A DNA stretch of 64,000 bases from an uncultured Massilia sp. (GTDB lineage: Bacteria; Pseudomonadota; Gammaproteobacteria; Burkholderiales; Burkholderiaceae), in contig CAMLMV010000005.1 of the NCBI GenBank assembly GCA_946481275.1, positions 62,001-126,000 on the forward strand. Direction: 5' to 3'. The first letter of the stretch is position 1, and every line of letters begins with the position of its first letter. A program made the translations under genes and the position numbers. Positions 37,444 through 47,960 of this stretch are shown here, piece by piece. Under the pieces are notes generated by a model that had not been told where the DNA came from, made no database searches, and saw only the letters and a program-made list of their open reading frames with translations.

Positions 37444-39333
37444 TTGAGAACGCTTACTGCCATTGCTGTAGCCATCGGCGTGCTGACCACGTCGCTGGCG
37501 TACGGCGCCACGACCTCCACCCAGTTCCACCTCGACCGCGACGCGCGCATCGTCGACCTGGGCCTCGCGCCCCAGTCGGAAGTGCGCCAGATCACGCTGT
37601 CGCTGGCGGTGAAAAACGCCGCCGCGATGGAAGCGCATGCGGCGTCCATCGTCGACCCGTCCAGCCCGAACTACCGCAAATTCCTGACGCCGGCACAGGT
37701 CGGCAGCCTGTATGGCCAGGACGCGACGTCCATCGCCCAGGTCGTCAACTTCCTCCGGTCCCAGGGCCTGACGGTCACGAAAGTGTATGCGAACAACCTG
37801 TTGATTTCCGCGAAAGGCACGAATGCGCAGCTCGCCGCCGTGTTCGGCAGCCCGATCCATGCGTACCGGACGCTGGGCCGCACCTACGAGGCCCCGGCCG
37901 GCGCGACCGCCGTACCCACCAATTTGTCCGGCATCGTGAAGGCGGTGCACGGCTTGAACGGCCGTCCGCTATTCCACAGCAATATCGTGCGCCAGCCGGC
38001 CTCGGGCGTCGCGACCGGCGAATCGAAGCTCGTGCCGAGCCGCATCCCGACTGCGAACGCCGCGGCCGCCTCGCTGCCGGGCGAGTACACGGTGCGGGAC
38101 CTGGCCGCGAAGTACAACGTCACGCCGCTGTATTCGGCCGGCGTGACCGGCGCCGGCAAGACCATCGGCATCGCCACGCTGGCCGGCTATCGCCAGTCCG
38201 ACGCGTACGGCTACTGGAATGCGCTGGGGCTGAATGTCGCGCCGGACCGCATCACCGACGTGCTGGTCGACGGCGGCCCGCTGCCGGATGACGGTCCGGG
38301 CAGCGACGGCGCGGGCGAGACCACCCTCGACATCGAACAATCGGGCGGCGTGGCGCCGGGCGCCAACATCCGCGTCTACCTGGCGCCGAACCAGGGCAAT
38401 GGCTTCCTGGACATGTTTGCCACGGCCGTCGACGAGAACGTCGTCGACACGCTGTCCGTGAGCTGGGGCGCCGCCGAGGTCTTCAATGGCCCTGAGGACC
38501 TGGCCGCCTTCCACGCCGTGTTCGTCCAGGCCGCGCTGCAGGGCATCCCCGTGATCGCCGCGTCGGGCGACGCCGGCGCCTTCGACATCAACAGCGTGCT
38601 CCCGTATCCCGCCTGCACGACCCTGCTGACGACCGATCACCCGGCGTCGGACACGGCCGTGCTGGCGGCCGGCGGCACCACCTTGCCGCACACGCAGGTG
38701 CACAAGTACGGCAACATCACGATCCCGACCGAGCGCGCGTGGGCGTGGGACTACCTGCGCAACTACATCACGCAGTACTACGGCCAGACGACGTATTACA
38801 CGGATTACTTCCCGGTGGGCGGCGGCGGCGGCGTCAGTGTCGACTTCGGCCGGCCGTCGTACCAGAACAACCTGGCCGGCGTGGCGTCGACCTCGGCGGC
38901 GCAGAGCCTGTACTGCAAGGCGTCGGTGCTGGGCGATCCGGGCACGGGCTACGAATGGCTGATCGACCTGCCGCCGTCCGTCCCCGGACGCAACCTGCCG
39001 GACGTGTCGCTCAACGCCGACCCATACAGCGGCTACCTCGTGTACTTCGAAGGGCAGTGGAGTTCGGGCAGCGGCGGCACGAGCTTCGTCGCGCCGCAAC
39101 TGAACGGCATCTTCACCCTGATCGCGGCCGGTAAAAACGACCGCCTGGGCCTGCTGCATCCGCAGCTGTACGGCGCCTTCAAGACCTATGGCTACGGCGC
39201 GAAGTCGCCGTTCCGCGCGATCACGGCCGGCACGAACCTCTACTACAAGAGCACGACCACGTTCAACCCGGCGACGGGCCTCGGCTCGCTCGACGTGACG
39301 AACCTCGCGCGCGCATTCGGCGTGAATCTGTGA
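37444..39333 (+). CDS. Secreted sedolisin (S53) family serine-carboxyl peptidase
   Basis: A 629-residue secreted protease. The signal peptide (about 1-21, ending SLAYGA) and the pro-kumamolisin activation domain (about 25-185; SPNYRKFLTPAQVGSLYG) precede the S53 domain. The catalytic residues are Glu292 and Asp296 (GAGETTLDIEQ), oxyanion Asp376 (ASGDAGAF) and nucleophile Ser547 (SGGTSFVAPQ). Such enzymes are acid-active proteases made as zymogens. The reading frame begins at TTG 37444 with AGGGAG just upstream, a rare start that may limit expression. A sigma-54-like promoter precedes it. The PEP-CTERM gene follows after 19 bp. Confidence 0.9.
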   Translation: MRTLTAIAVAIGVLTTSLAYGATTSTQFHLDRDARIVDLGLAPQSEVRQITLSLAVKNAAAMEAHAASIVDPSSPNYRKFLTPAQVGSLYGQDATSIAQVVNFLRSQGLTVTKVYANNLLISAKGTNAQLAAVFGSPIHAYRTLGRTYEAPAGATAVPTNLSGIVKAVHGLNGRPLFHSNIVRQPASGVATGESKLVPSRIPTANAAAASLPGEYTVRDLAAKYNVTPLYSAGVTGAGKTIGIATLAGYRQSDAYGYWNALGLNVAPDRITDVLVDGGPLPDDGPGSDGAGETTLDIEQSGGVAPGANIRVYLAPNQGNGFLDMFATAVDENVVDTLSVSWGAAEVFNGPEDLAAFHAVFVQAALQGIPVIAASGDAGAFDINSVLPYPACTTLLTTDHPASDTAVLAAGGTTLPHTQVHKYGNITIPTERAWAWDYLRNYITQYYGQTTYYTDYFPVGGGGGVSVDFGRPSYQNNLAGVASTSAAQSLYCKASVLGDPGTGYEWLIDLPPSVPGRNLPDVSLNADPYSGYLVYFEGQWSSGSGGTSFVAPQLNGIFTLIAAGKNDRLGLLHPQLYGAFKTYGYGAKSPFRAITAGTNLYYKSTTTFNPATGLGSLDVTNLARAFGVNL

Positions 39334-39352
39334 ACCTTTCAGGAAGAACCAA

Positions 39353-39889
39353 ATGAAATCGATCAAACACATGCTGCTCGGCCTCGTCCTCGCGACCTGC
39401 GCCGTCTTCAACGCCTCCGCCACGCCGACCTACACGGACATGTTCTTCGTCGTGCCCGAGTTCGGCCCCGCGACGACGCAGACCTGGGACTTCGGCATCT
39501 CGGCGCCGGGCGCTCTGGCCGGCGAGACGTTCGAGTTCGACTTCCTGTTCAACACGCCGCCCGAGCCCGCGTGGTTCTCGTTCCTCGTGTTCCCGGACGT
39601 CGCGGGCTCGATCGCGTTCACCGACCTGGGCTTCTTCGCCGGCGATCTCTTCACGCCGATCGACGCGCTGGCCCTCTCGCTGTCGGACGAACTGGCCAAA
39701 GGCGCCGGCTGGATCACGAGCGGCACCTACGACCTGCGCCTGGCCGGCACGTTCCTCGTGGACGGTGCCGGGTTCACGGGGCGGGCAGTGTCCGATATTC
39801 CGGAGCCGGTGAGTCTGGCGCTGGTGGGGCTGGGGCTGGCCGGGATGATAGGGGTGCGGCGGCGCAAGGCGGTGCTGGAGGCGACCTGA
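39353..39889 (+). CDS. PEP-CTERM sorting domain protein
   Basis: A 178-residue exported protein with a signal peptide (MLLGLVLATCAVFNASA), a short beta-rich body and a C-terminal PEP-CTERM signal (IPEPVSLALVGLGLAGM followed by RRRK). This tail is recognised by EpsH-type exosortase and is linked to exopolysaccharide-associated surface proteins. The small body is not recognised. It lies 19 bp after the sedolisin gene and may share its transcript. An exosortase must be encoded elsewhere. Confidence 0.85.
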   Translation: MKSIKHMLLGLVLATCAVFNASATPTYTDMFFVVPEFGPATTQTWDFGISAPGALAGETFEFDFLFNTPPEPAWFSFLVFPDVAGSIAFTDLGFFAGDLFTPIDALALSLSDELAKGAGWITSGTYDLRLAGTFLVDGAGFTGRAVSDIPEPVSLALVGLGLAGMIGVRRRKAVLEAT

Positions 39890-39892
39890 CGC

Positions 39893-40996
39893 TTATTCGA
39901 CCCCGCTGCCCGAACCCTCGACGAGCACCGGCGCCCGATAACCCGCCGGCTTGTCGCCGACGCGGGATCCGCCGTACATCATGCCCTGCATCGCATTCGT
40001 GAAGAAATAGTAGGGGAACGGCGTCACGGGCTTGCTGGCCTCGTCCAGGCGGTTGACGAGCTCGGCGGGCAGTTCGAAGTCGAGCGCGCCGAGGTTCGTC
40101 GTCAGCTGTTCCGGCCGGGATGCGCCCACGATCACGCTGGCCACGCCCGGACGGTTCGCCACCCAGTTGAGGGCGACCTGCGCCATCGGCCGGCCGATTT
40201 CATTGGCCACCTGTTCCAGCGCGTCGACGATCTGGAAGTTACGCTCCGTGAGGTGCTGGAAGGCCGGATTGCCGTTGCCTTGCATGGCCGCGAGGCGTCC
40301 ATCGGCCAGCGCATCGCGGCGGTACCGTCCGGCCAGCAGGCCGCTCGCCAGCGGGCTCCACACGGTAATGCCCATGCCGAGCTCGGTAGCCAGGCGCGTG
40401 TATTCGTGTTCGATGTTGCGCTCGACGAGCGAGTACTGCAGTTGCAGTGCCGACACCGGTTCGTAGCCGCGCCATTCCGCCAGCGTCTGGGCGCGCGCCG
40501 CGTACCACGCGGGCACGTCCGACAGGCCGATGTGGCGGATCTTGCCGGCACGGACCAGATCGTCCAGGGTGCGCATCACTTCTTCGACCGGCGTCAGCTG
40601 GTCCCAGGCGTGCACGTAGAACACGTCGAGATAATCCGTCTGCAGGCGCTTCAGCGAGTTTTCGACGGCGCGCAGCAGGTTCTTGCGGCCGTTGCCGCCG
40701 CCGTTCGGATTCGCGGCCGACAGGTTGAACGTGTATTTGCTGGCCAGCACGAGTTCGTCACGCGAACCGCTGGCCTTGATGAATTCGCCCAGCCACGTCT
40801 CGCTCGTGCCGTTCGTGTACACGTCGGCCGTGTCGATGAAGTTGCCGCCATGGTCGCGGTAGAGATTGAAGACGGTCTCGGCCGCCGCCTTGTCGGAACC
40901 CCAGCCCCATTCCGTGCCAAATGTCATCGCGCCCAGCGAGAGACGGCTGACGCGCAGGCCCGTACGGCCAAGGGTGTAGTAGATCGGCTGGTTCAT
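39893..40996 (-). CDS. Aldo/keto reductase
   Basis: A 367-residue TIM-barrel NADPH-dependent oxidoreductase of the voltage-gated K+ channel beta-subunit/YghZ type. The catalytic tetrad is visible: Asp and Tyr in FIDTADVYTNG, Lys in LASKYTF, and His in YVHAWDQ. The cofactor site region SVIVGASRPEQL is near the end. Two ATGs lie six bases apart; the second (40996) is chosen because AAGGAG sits six bases before it. The substrate is unknown. It is divergent from a LysR regulator, a likely control pair. The stop lies 3 bp from the end of the convergent PEP-CTERM gene. Confidence 0.9.
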   Translation of the reverse strand: MNQPIYYTLGRTGLRVSRLSLGAMTFGTEWGWGSDKAAAETVFNLYRDHGGNFIDTADVYTNGTSETWLGEFIKASGSRDELVLASKYTFNLSAANPNGGGNGRKNLLRAVENSLKRLQTDYLDVFYVHAWDQLTPVEEVMRTLDDLVRAGKIRHIGLSDVPAWYAARAQTLAEWRGYEPVSALQLQYSLVERNIEHEYTRLATELGMGITVWSPLASGLLAGRYRRDALADGRLAAMQGNGNPAFQHLTERNFQIVDALEQVANEIGRPMAQVALNWVANRPGVASVIVGASRPEQLTTNLGALDFELPAELVNRLDEASKPVTPFPYYFFTNAMQGMMYGGSRVGDKPAGYRAPVLVEGSGSGVE

Positions 40997-41040
40997 GTTC
41001 ATCTCCTTGTTGGTTGATGAACAGAAGCATAACGGTCTGG

Positions 41041-41077
41041 ATAAGGAAGAAAAACTGGCATAATCTTCAATCCTTAT
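41041..41077. promoter_or_regulatory. Candidate LysR operator between the AKR and LysR genes
   Basis: An inverted repeat ATAAGGA (41041-41047) and TCCTTAT (41071-41077) flanks a CATAAT hexamer (41059-41064) that may be the -10 box of the LysR gene. The placement in a 97-bp divergent gap suits autoregulation. Confidence 0.4.
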
Positions 41078-41934
41078 TAAGCAGTGCTTCATAATGAGAC
41101 TGACGCAACTGGACGGCCTGCTGGCGTTTGCCACCGTAGCAAAGCAGGGCAATTTCACGGCGGCGGCCGCGCTGCTGGAGGTGACGCCGTCGGCCATCAG
41201 CCAGACGGTGCGGCAACTGGAAGAGCGGTTGGGCGTGCGCTTGTTGAACCGGACGACGCGCAGCGTGAGCCTGACGGAAGCTGGCGAACAATTTCTCGCG
41301 AGGGTGGGCCCAGCCGTCGCGGAGCTCACGCAGGCCGCCGCCGAGCTGGACGACTACCGCCGCGGCGCCAGCGGCACCTTGCGGCTGAACATGTCGCACA
41401 TCGTGTACGTGGCCTACCTGCGCCCGCTGCTGCCGGGCTTCCTCGCGCACCATCCGGGCATCAAGGTCGAGCTCGACCTCGACGACAGCTTCGTCGACAT
41501 CGTGGCGGGCGGATTCGACGCCGGCGTGCGCCTGGGCGAATCCGTCCAGGTCGACATGGTGACGGTGCCGCTGACGCGGCAGGAGAGAATCTGCATGGTC
41601 GCGTCGCCGGATTATGTGGCGCGGCGTGGCCTGCCGGCCTCCATCGAGGAACTGCAGCAGCACGACTGCATCCGGTTCCGCTTCCGCAAGAGCAATGCGA
41701 TCTATCGGTGGGAGTTGATGCGCGGCGACCAGATGGTCGAGGTGGAAGTGAACGGGCCGCTGATCGTGACGAGCAGCATCTCGATGGCCAGCGCCGCGCT
41801 CGACGGCATCGGCATCGCGTATGTCTTTGCGCGCCAGGTGCAGGCCGACCTGGACGCCGGCCGGCTCGTGCCCGTGCTGCCGGCGTGCTCGCCCACGTTT
41901 TCCGGGTTCCACCTGTACTACCCGTCACGAAAAC

Positions 41935-41960
41935 AAATGCCCGCGAAGTTGCGGGCATTT
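41935..41960. terminator. Bidirectional hairpin inside the LysR 3' coding end
   Basis: AAATGCCCGC (41935-41944) and GCGGGCATTT (41951-41960) form a perfect 10-bp stem with a 6-nt loop. On the minus strand it lies 31 bp beyond the uvrB stop and is followed by TTTGTTTT, so it can end uvrB transcription while also encoding part of the LysR protein. Confidence 0.6.
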
Positions 41961-41991
41961 ATCGACTACTGTACTGAGCAGCTGGGGTCAC

Positions 41992-44088
<2,097 letters not shown>

Positions 44089-44195
44089 TGGATCAGACCT
44101 TTGCTAGAATGAGAATCCGCCTGCGATCTGGCATCGTCCAGACCGCCTATCTATACAACCGCTGCGAACCCAGCCGACAAACCAAGTTTATCACG

Positions 44196-45407
44196 ATGAA
44201 TTCCCCAGCTTCTGCCAGCATCTTCAGCGCCATCGCCATGGCCCCCCGCGATCCGATCCTCGGCATCACCGAGGCCTTCAACGCAGATACCAACCCCGCC
44301 AAGATCAATCTGGGCGTGGGCGTCTACTACGATGACAACGGGAAAGTGCCGCTGCTGCAATGCGTTCAGAAAGCGGAAGCGAAGTTGATGGAGCAGCCGA
44401 CGCCCCGTACCTATCTGCCGATCGAAGGCCTGGGTGCGTACGACAAGGCTGTGCAAGAACTCGTATTTGGTGCCGACAGCGCCGTAATTCAAGAGAAACG
44501 TGCAGTCACGGTGCAAGCCCTGGGCGGCACCGGCGCGCTGAAGATCGGCGCCGACTTCCTGAAGCGCTTCTCGCCGGATTCGCAAGTCTACATCAGCGAC
44601 CCGAGCTGGGAAAACCACCGCGCGCTGTTCGAAAGCGCCGGCTTCACCGTCAACAACTACGCCTACTATGACGCGGCCACGCACGGCGTCAACTTCGAAG
44701 GCATGCTGGCCGCGCTGAAAGCGATGCCGGAAGGCGCGATCGTCGTCCTGCACGCCTGCTGCCACAACCCGACCGGCGCCGAACTGAATGCCGACCAGTG
44801 GGGCCAGGTGATCGAGGTCGTGCGTGCGAACAACCTGATCCCGTTCCTCGACATGGCCTACCAGGGCTTCGGCGACGGCATCGCGGAAGACGGCGCCGTC
44901 GTCCGCCGCTTCACGGACACCGCCGGCCCGCTGCTGGTGTCGAACTCGTTCTCGAAGTCGTTCTCGCTGTACGGCGAGCGCGTGGGTGCACTGTCCGTCG
45001 TCGCATCCACCGCGGAAGAGGCGGCCCGCCTGCTGTCGCAGCTGAAGCGCATCGTCCGCACCAACTACTCGAACCCGCCGACGCACGGCGGCAAGGTCGT
45101 CGCCACCGTCCTGTCGACGCCGGAACTGCGCCAGCTGTGGGAAGACGAGCTGGCCGGCATGCGCGTCCGCATCAAGCAGATGCGCGACGAGCTGGTCAAG
45201 AAACTGGCCGAAAAGGCACCGGGCAAGGACTTCGCGTTCGTGCGCGAGCAGGTCGGCATGTTCTCGTACTCGGGCCTGACGAAGGACCAGGTCGAGAAGC
45301 TGCGCGCCGAATCGATCTACGCCGTGGACACCGGCCGCATCTGCGTGGCTGCGCTGAACTCGAAGAACATCGATCGCGTCGTTGACGCCATCGCAAAAGT
45401 TCTCTAA
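44196..45407 (+). CDS. Aromatic/aspartate aminotransferase (class I PLP enzyme)
   Basis: A 403-residue fold-type I transaminase. Substrate-side INLGVGVYYDDNGKVPLL, cofactor-binding CCHNPTGAELN, FLDMAYQGFGDG and the PLP-lysine motif SNSFSKSFSLYGERVGAL (Lys in SFSKS) are all present, together with the C-terminal VDTGRICVAALN. The sequence fits the AspC/TyrB group, acting on aspartate and aromatic amino acids with 2-oxoglutarate. The ATG at 44196 gives the usual length. A hairpin without a T run follows the stop, then the first tRNA-Asn gene. Confidence 0.92.
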   Translation: MNSPASASIFSAIAMAPRDPILGITEAFNADTNPAKINLGVGVYYDDNGKVPLLQCVQKAEAKLMEQPTPRTYLPIEGLGAYDKAVQELVFGADSAVIQEKRAVTVQALGGTGALKIGADFLKRFSPDSQVYISDPSWENHRALFESAGFTVNNYAYYDAATHGVNFEGMLAALKAMPEGAIVVLHACCHNPTGAELNADQWGQVIEVVRANNLIPFLDMAYQGFGDGIAEDGAVVRRFTDTAGPLLVSNSFSKSFSLYGERVGALSVVASTAEEAARLLSQLKRIVRTNYSNPPTHGGKVVATVLSTPELRQLWEDELAGMRVRIKQMRDELVKKLAEKAPGKDFAFVREQVGMFSYSGLTKDQVEKLRAESIYAVDTGRICVAALNSKNIDRVVDAIAKVL

Positions 45408-45452
45408 ACTCTTGCTTCTTTCGCTGCGGCATCGATCGTAGCGAAAGACAAT

Positions 45453-45528
45453 TCCCTGATAGCTCAGTCGGTAGAGCGACGGACTGTTAATCCGCAGGTC
45501 CCTGGTTCGAGTCCAGGTCGGGGAGCCA
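45453..45528 (+). tRNA. tRNA-Asn (GTT), copy 1
   Basis: A 76-nt tRNA with encoded CCA. The acceptor stem TCCCTGA pairs with TCGGGGA (one G-U), the anticodon loop CTGTTAA carries GTT, and the T arm has GGTTCGAGTCC. It lies 45 bp after the aminotransferase stop without a TATAAT box of its own; TTGACG-N17-TAAACT (45382-45410) at the gene's end is a possible promoter, otherwise it is read with the aminotransferase. Identical to the other three copies. Confidence 0.97.
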
Positions 45529-45577
45529 GATTTCCGCACGGTTGGCCCGCCAACTGTGCAAGCCGTTGGTGAGCGGC

Positions 45578-45583
45578 TATAAT
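45578..45583 (+). promoter_or_regulatory. -10 box of tRNA-Asn copy 2
   Basis: A perfect TATAAT lies 12 bp before the tRNA 5' end. The -35 region is poor (TGTGCA at 45555). Confidence 0.65.
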
Positions 45584-45595
45584 ACGAACACCTAT

Positions 45596-45671
45596 TCCCT
45601 GATAGCTCAGTCGGTAGAGCGACGGACTGTTAATCCGCAGGTCCCTGGTTCGAGTCCAGGTCGGGGAGCCA
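45596..45671 (+). tRNA. tRNA-Asn (GTT), copy 2
   Basis: Identical to copy 1 over all 76 nt, including CCA. It lies 67 bp downstream of copy 1 in tandem, has its own TATAAT box and ends at a strong terminator (45683-45711). Confidence 0.97.
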
Positions 45672-45682
45672 GAATTTCGGAA

Positions 45683-45711
45683 GGGGCATCGAGCGATCGA
45701 TGCCCCTTTTT
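45683..45711 (+). terminator. Intrinsic terminator after tRNA-Asn copy 2
   Basis: A perfect 10-bp stem (GGGGCATCGA with its complement) with a 4-nt loop and TTTTT. Almost the same hairpin follows copy 4, showing that the tRNA and its terminator were copied as a unit. Confidence 0.92.
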
Positions 45712-45764
45712 CACTTTAGATAGACCCTGTTGCTGTCGCAATGGGCACGGACTGGAGTTTGTTT

Positions 45765-46457
45765 ATGCCGATCTCTCTTTCGCTCCATATTTGTGCCTAC
45801 CTCGATGTCCTTGGTGGTACGGATCTTTTCAAATGCGTGGACATCGAGGCATCCGAGAGGTTTGTTTCGATGCTGTCCGAGTTGGAGCGCCGTCTGAACG
45901 GAATGCGGCGTGACGGTACCCCGGTGGTCAGGGCGTTTACCGATAACGTGTTCGTTGCCTATCCTTTGCGAACCGCAGGAAAATTTTCGATCGAGCAGCA
46001 GGTTGGTTACTTCCTGACCGAGATCGCCAATCAAGTCGAACAGATATTCATCCACTGTGAACTGCCGATGCGCGGAGCAATCACGGTTGGCAATCTTCAC
46101 ATCGATGATCAGACGGTGATCGGCGAAGCCATGGTGCGCGCTGTCGAGTTGGAGAAAAAGGCGAACTTTCCCCGCGTGTTGTTGGACGATGATGTGGTCA
46201 GGATGCTGCCGACGATGCCGCTCGCTCAAGAAACCCTGGTCTACGAAGCGGCGGACGGCGACAAGTCTCTCAACTATCTTGGCTTACGTTTTTGGGGGCT
46301 CAAGTATCATCGCGAACTGATCGAGCGAAGAATCGGCGAGGTGTCCAAAAATCCGCGCGCGCAGGAAAAGTATCAATGGCTGCTCGACTATCATGGCGAT
46401 ATCGAGCGCCGAGTATCTGACCTCGGGCTCGTGCCTCCGAGGCCAGATCCGGCCTGA
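45765..46457 (+). CDS. Class III nucleotide cyclase-like domain protein
   Basis: A 230-residue soluble protein. ICAYLDVLGG carries the first metal-binding Asp position of class III cyclases, RAFTDNVFVAYP the second, and MRGAITVGNLHIDDQTVIGEAMVRAVELE the RGAI-x-x-G strand and the following helix. NFPRVLLDDDV matches the family's A-x-x-PRI-type strand. This layout is shared with small cyclase-domain proteins such as the Pycsar cyclases. No TIR or transmembrane effector gene is adjacent. The ATG at 45765 is chosen for the GGAG seven bases upstream. It lies between tRNA-Asn copies 2 and 3, a site suited to insertion. Activity and nucleotide are unknown. Confidence 0.55.
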   Translation: MPISLSLHICAYLDVLGGTDLFKCVDIEASERFVSMLSELERRLNGMRRDGTPVVRAFTDNVFVAYPLRTAGKFSIEQQVGYFLTEIANQVEQIFIHCELPMRGAITVGNLHIDDQTVIGEAMVRAVELEKKANFPRVLLDDDVVRMLPTMPLAQETLVYEAADGDKSLNYLGLRFWGLKYHRELIERRIGEVSKNPRAQEKYQWLLDYHGDIERRVSDLGLVPPRPDPA

Positions 46458-46515
46458 TCATTGCTTCACGTTGCCTTGAATAGCGTGCGTCGTGGATGCG
46501 CGATGTCGTTGGTGC

Positions 46516-47718
46516 TTATCGGGTGCTGATGGGCCTGACCTTGCCCGCCGCCTCCAGCGCCCGCGCCCGCGCCGTCTCGACGTCGTCCGCCGTTGCCAGC
46601 GCCACGCCCATGCGGCGGCGCTGGAACGATTCCGGCTTGCCGAACAGGCGGATGTCGCTGCCCGGCACGCGCAGCGCGTCGGCCACGCCTTCGAACGCGA
46701 TGCCCGCTTCCTCCAGCTGGCCGTAGATCACGGCGGACGCGCCCGGCGCGCGCAGCGCCGTGTTCACGGGCAGGCCGAGGATCGCCTTGGCGTGCAGTTC
46801 GAATTCGCTCTGCACCTGCGTGGCCATCGTCACCATGCCGGTGTCGTGCGGGCGCGGGCTCACTTCCGAGAACCACACCATGTCGCCCTTGACGAACAGC
46901 TCGACGCCGAACACGCCCTGGCCGCCCAGGTTGGCCGTGACCTTGTCCGCGATCTCCTGCGCGCGCTGAAGCGCGAGCGGCGCCATCGGCTGCGGCTGCC
47001 ACGATTCCACGTAGTCGCCGTGCACCTGCTTGTGGCCGATCGGTTCGCAAAAGCGCGTCTCGACCTTGCCGTCGGCGCCCACCGCGCGCACGGTCAGCAA
47101 GGTGATCTCGTAATCGAAGTCGATGAAGCCCTCGACGATGACGCGGCCCGCGTCCACGCGCCCGCCGGACGCGGCGTAGTTCCATGCGTTCTCGACGTCG
47201 GCGGCGCTGTCCAGCTTCGACTGGCCCTTGCCCGACGACGACATCACGGGTTTCACGACGTTCGGAAAGCCGATCTCGGCGCAGGCAGCCTTCAGCTCGT
47301 CGAGGCTGGACGCGAAGCGGTACGGCGACGTGGCCAGGCCCAGCTCTTCGGCGGCGAGGCGGCGGATGCCTTCGCGGTTCATCGTCAGCTGCGCGGCGCG
47401 CGCGGTCGGGATGCAGGTGATGGTGCCGGCCGCTTCCAGTTCCGCCAGCTTGGCCGTCGCGATCGCTTCGATCTCGGGCACGACGAGGTCCGGCTGCTCC
47501 CGCTCGATCAGCGCGGCGAGGGCGGCGCCGTCCGTCATGTCGATGACGTGCGCGCGGTGCGCGACCTGGTGGCCGGGCGCGTTCGGGTAGCGGTCGACGG
47601 CGATCACTTCGACGCCGAGACGTTGCAGGGAGATGATGACTTCCTTGCCGAGCTCGCCGGAGCCGAGCAGCATGATTTTCGTTGCGGAAGGAGAGAGGGG
47701 CGTGCCGAGGGTGGTCAT
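46516..47718 (-). CDS. purT: Formate-dependent phosphoribosylglycinamide formyltransferase PurT
   Basis: A 400-residue ATP-grasp enzyme that uses formate and ATP to formylate GAR in purine synthesis, a folate-free alternative to PurN. Opening [24 protein letters not shown]-grasp loop [10 protein letters not shown], and the C-terminal [17 protein letters not shown] and GPASAVIYG-like ([14 protein letters not shown]) segments are family-typical. Monocistronic, between tRNA-Asn copies 2 and 3 on the opposite strand. Confidence 0.95.
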   Translation of the reverse strand: MTTLGTPLSPSATKIMLLGSGELGKEVIISLQRLGVEVIAVDRYPNAPGHQVAHRAHVIDMTDGAALAALIEREQPDLVVPEIEAIATAKLAELEAAGTITCIPTARAAQLTMNREGIRRLAAEELGLATSPYRFASSLDELKAACAEIGFPNVVKPVMSSSGKGQSKLDSAADVENAWNYAASGGRVDAGRVIVEGFIDFDYEITLLTVRAVGADGKVETRFCEPIGHKQVHGDYVESWQPQPMAPLALQRAQEIADKVTANLGGQGVFGVELFVKGDMVWFSEVSPRPHDTGMVTMATQVQSEFELHAKAILGLPVNTALRAPGASAVIYGQLEEAGIAFEGVADALRVPGSDIRLFGKPESFQRRRMGVALATADDVETARARALEAAGKVRPISTR

Positions 47719-47792
47719 TGGTCAGTAGGGGCAGGTCGGGAAGACGGCGACTATAACAAACGGTGGCGCCGGACGCACGCCGCGGGCAGGAT

Positions 47793-47820
47793 TTGGCAAT
47801 TCCCGGATTCCTGCTATAAT
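47793..47820 (+). promoter_or_regulatory. Promoter of tRNA-Asn copy 3
   Basis: TTGGCA (47793-47798), 16-bp spacer and perfect TATAAT (47815-47820), 11 bp before the tRNA. Confidence 0.75.
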
Positions 47821-47831
47821 ATTGCCTCAAT

Positions 47832-47907
47832 TCCCTGATAGCTCAGTCGGTAGAGCGACGGACTGTTAATCCGCAGGTCCCTGGTTCGAGTCCAGGTCGG
47901 GGAGCCA
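47832..47907 (+). tRNA. tRNA-Asn (GTT), copy 3
   Basis: Identical 76-nt sequence with CCA. Own promoter upstream and a different terminator hairpin downstream (47919-47945), placed between purT and the acyl-CoA dehydrogenase-like gene. Confidence 0.97.
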
Positions 47908-47918
47908 GAATTTTAAAA

Positions 47919-47945
47919 GGCCGCGTTATCCAACGCGGCCTTTTT
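47919..47945 (+). terminator. Intrinsic terminator after tRNA-Asn copy 3
   Basis: A 9-bp stem (GGCCGCGTT/AACGCGGCC) with a 4-nt loop, flanked by AAAA and TTTTT. Its sequence differs from the terminators of copies 2 and 4. Confidence 0.92.
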
Positions 47946-47960
47946 CGTTTTCGCCCTGCC

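Noticed and set aside
44089..44195. LexA box in front of uvrB
   Set aside because: The gap has CTGG-N6-CCAG but not the spacing of a LexA site, so SOS control is not claimed.
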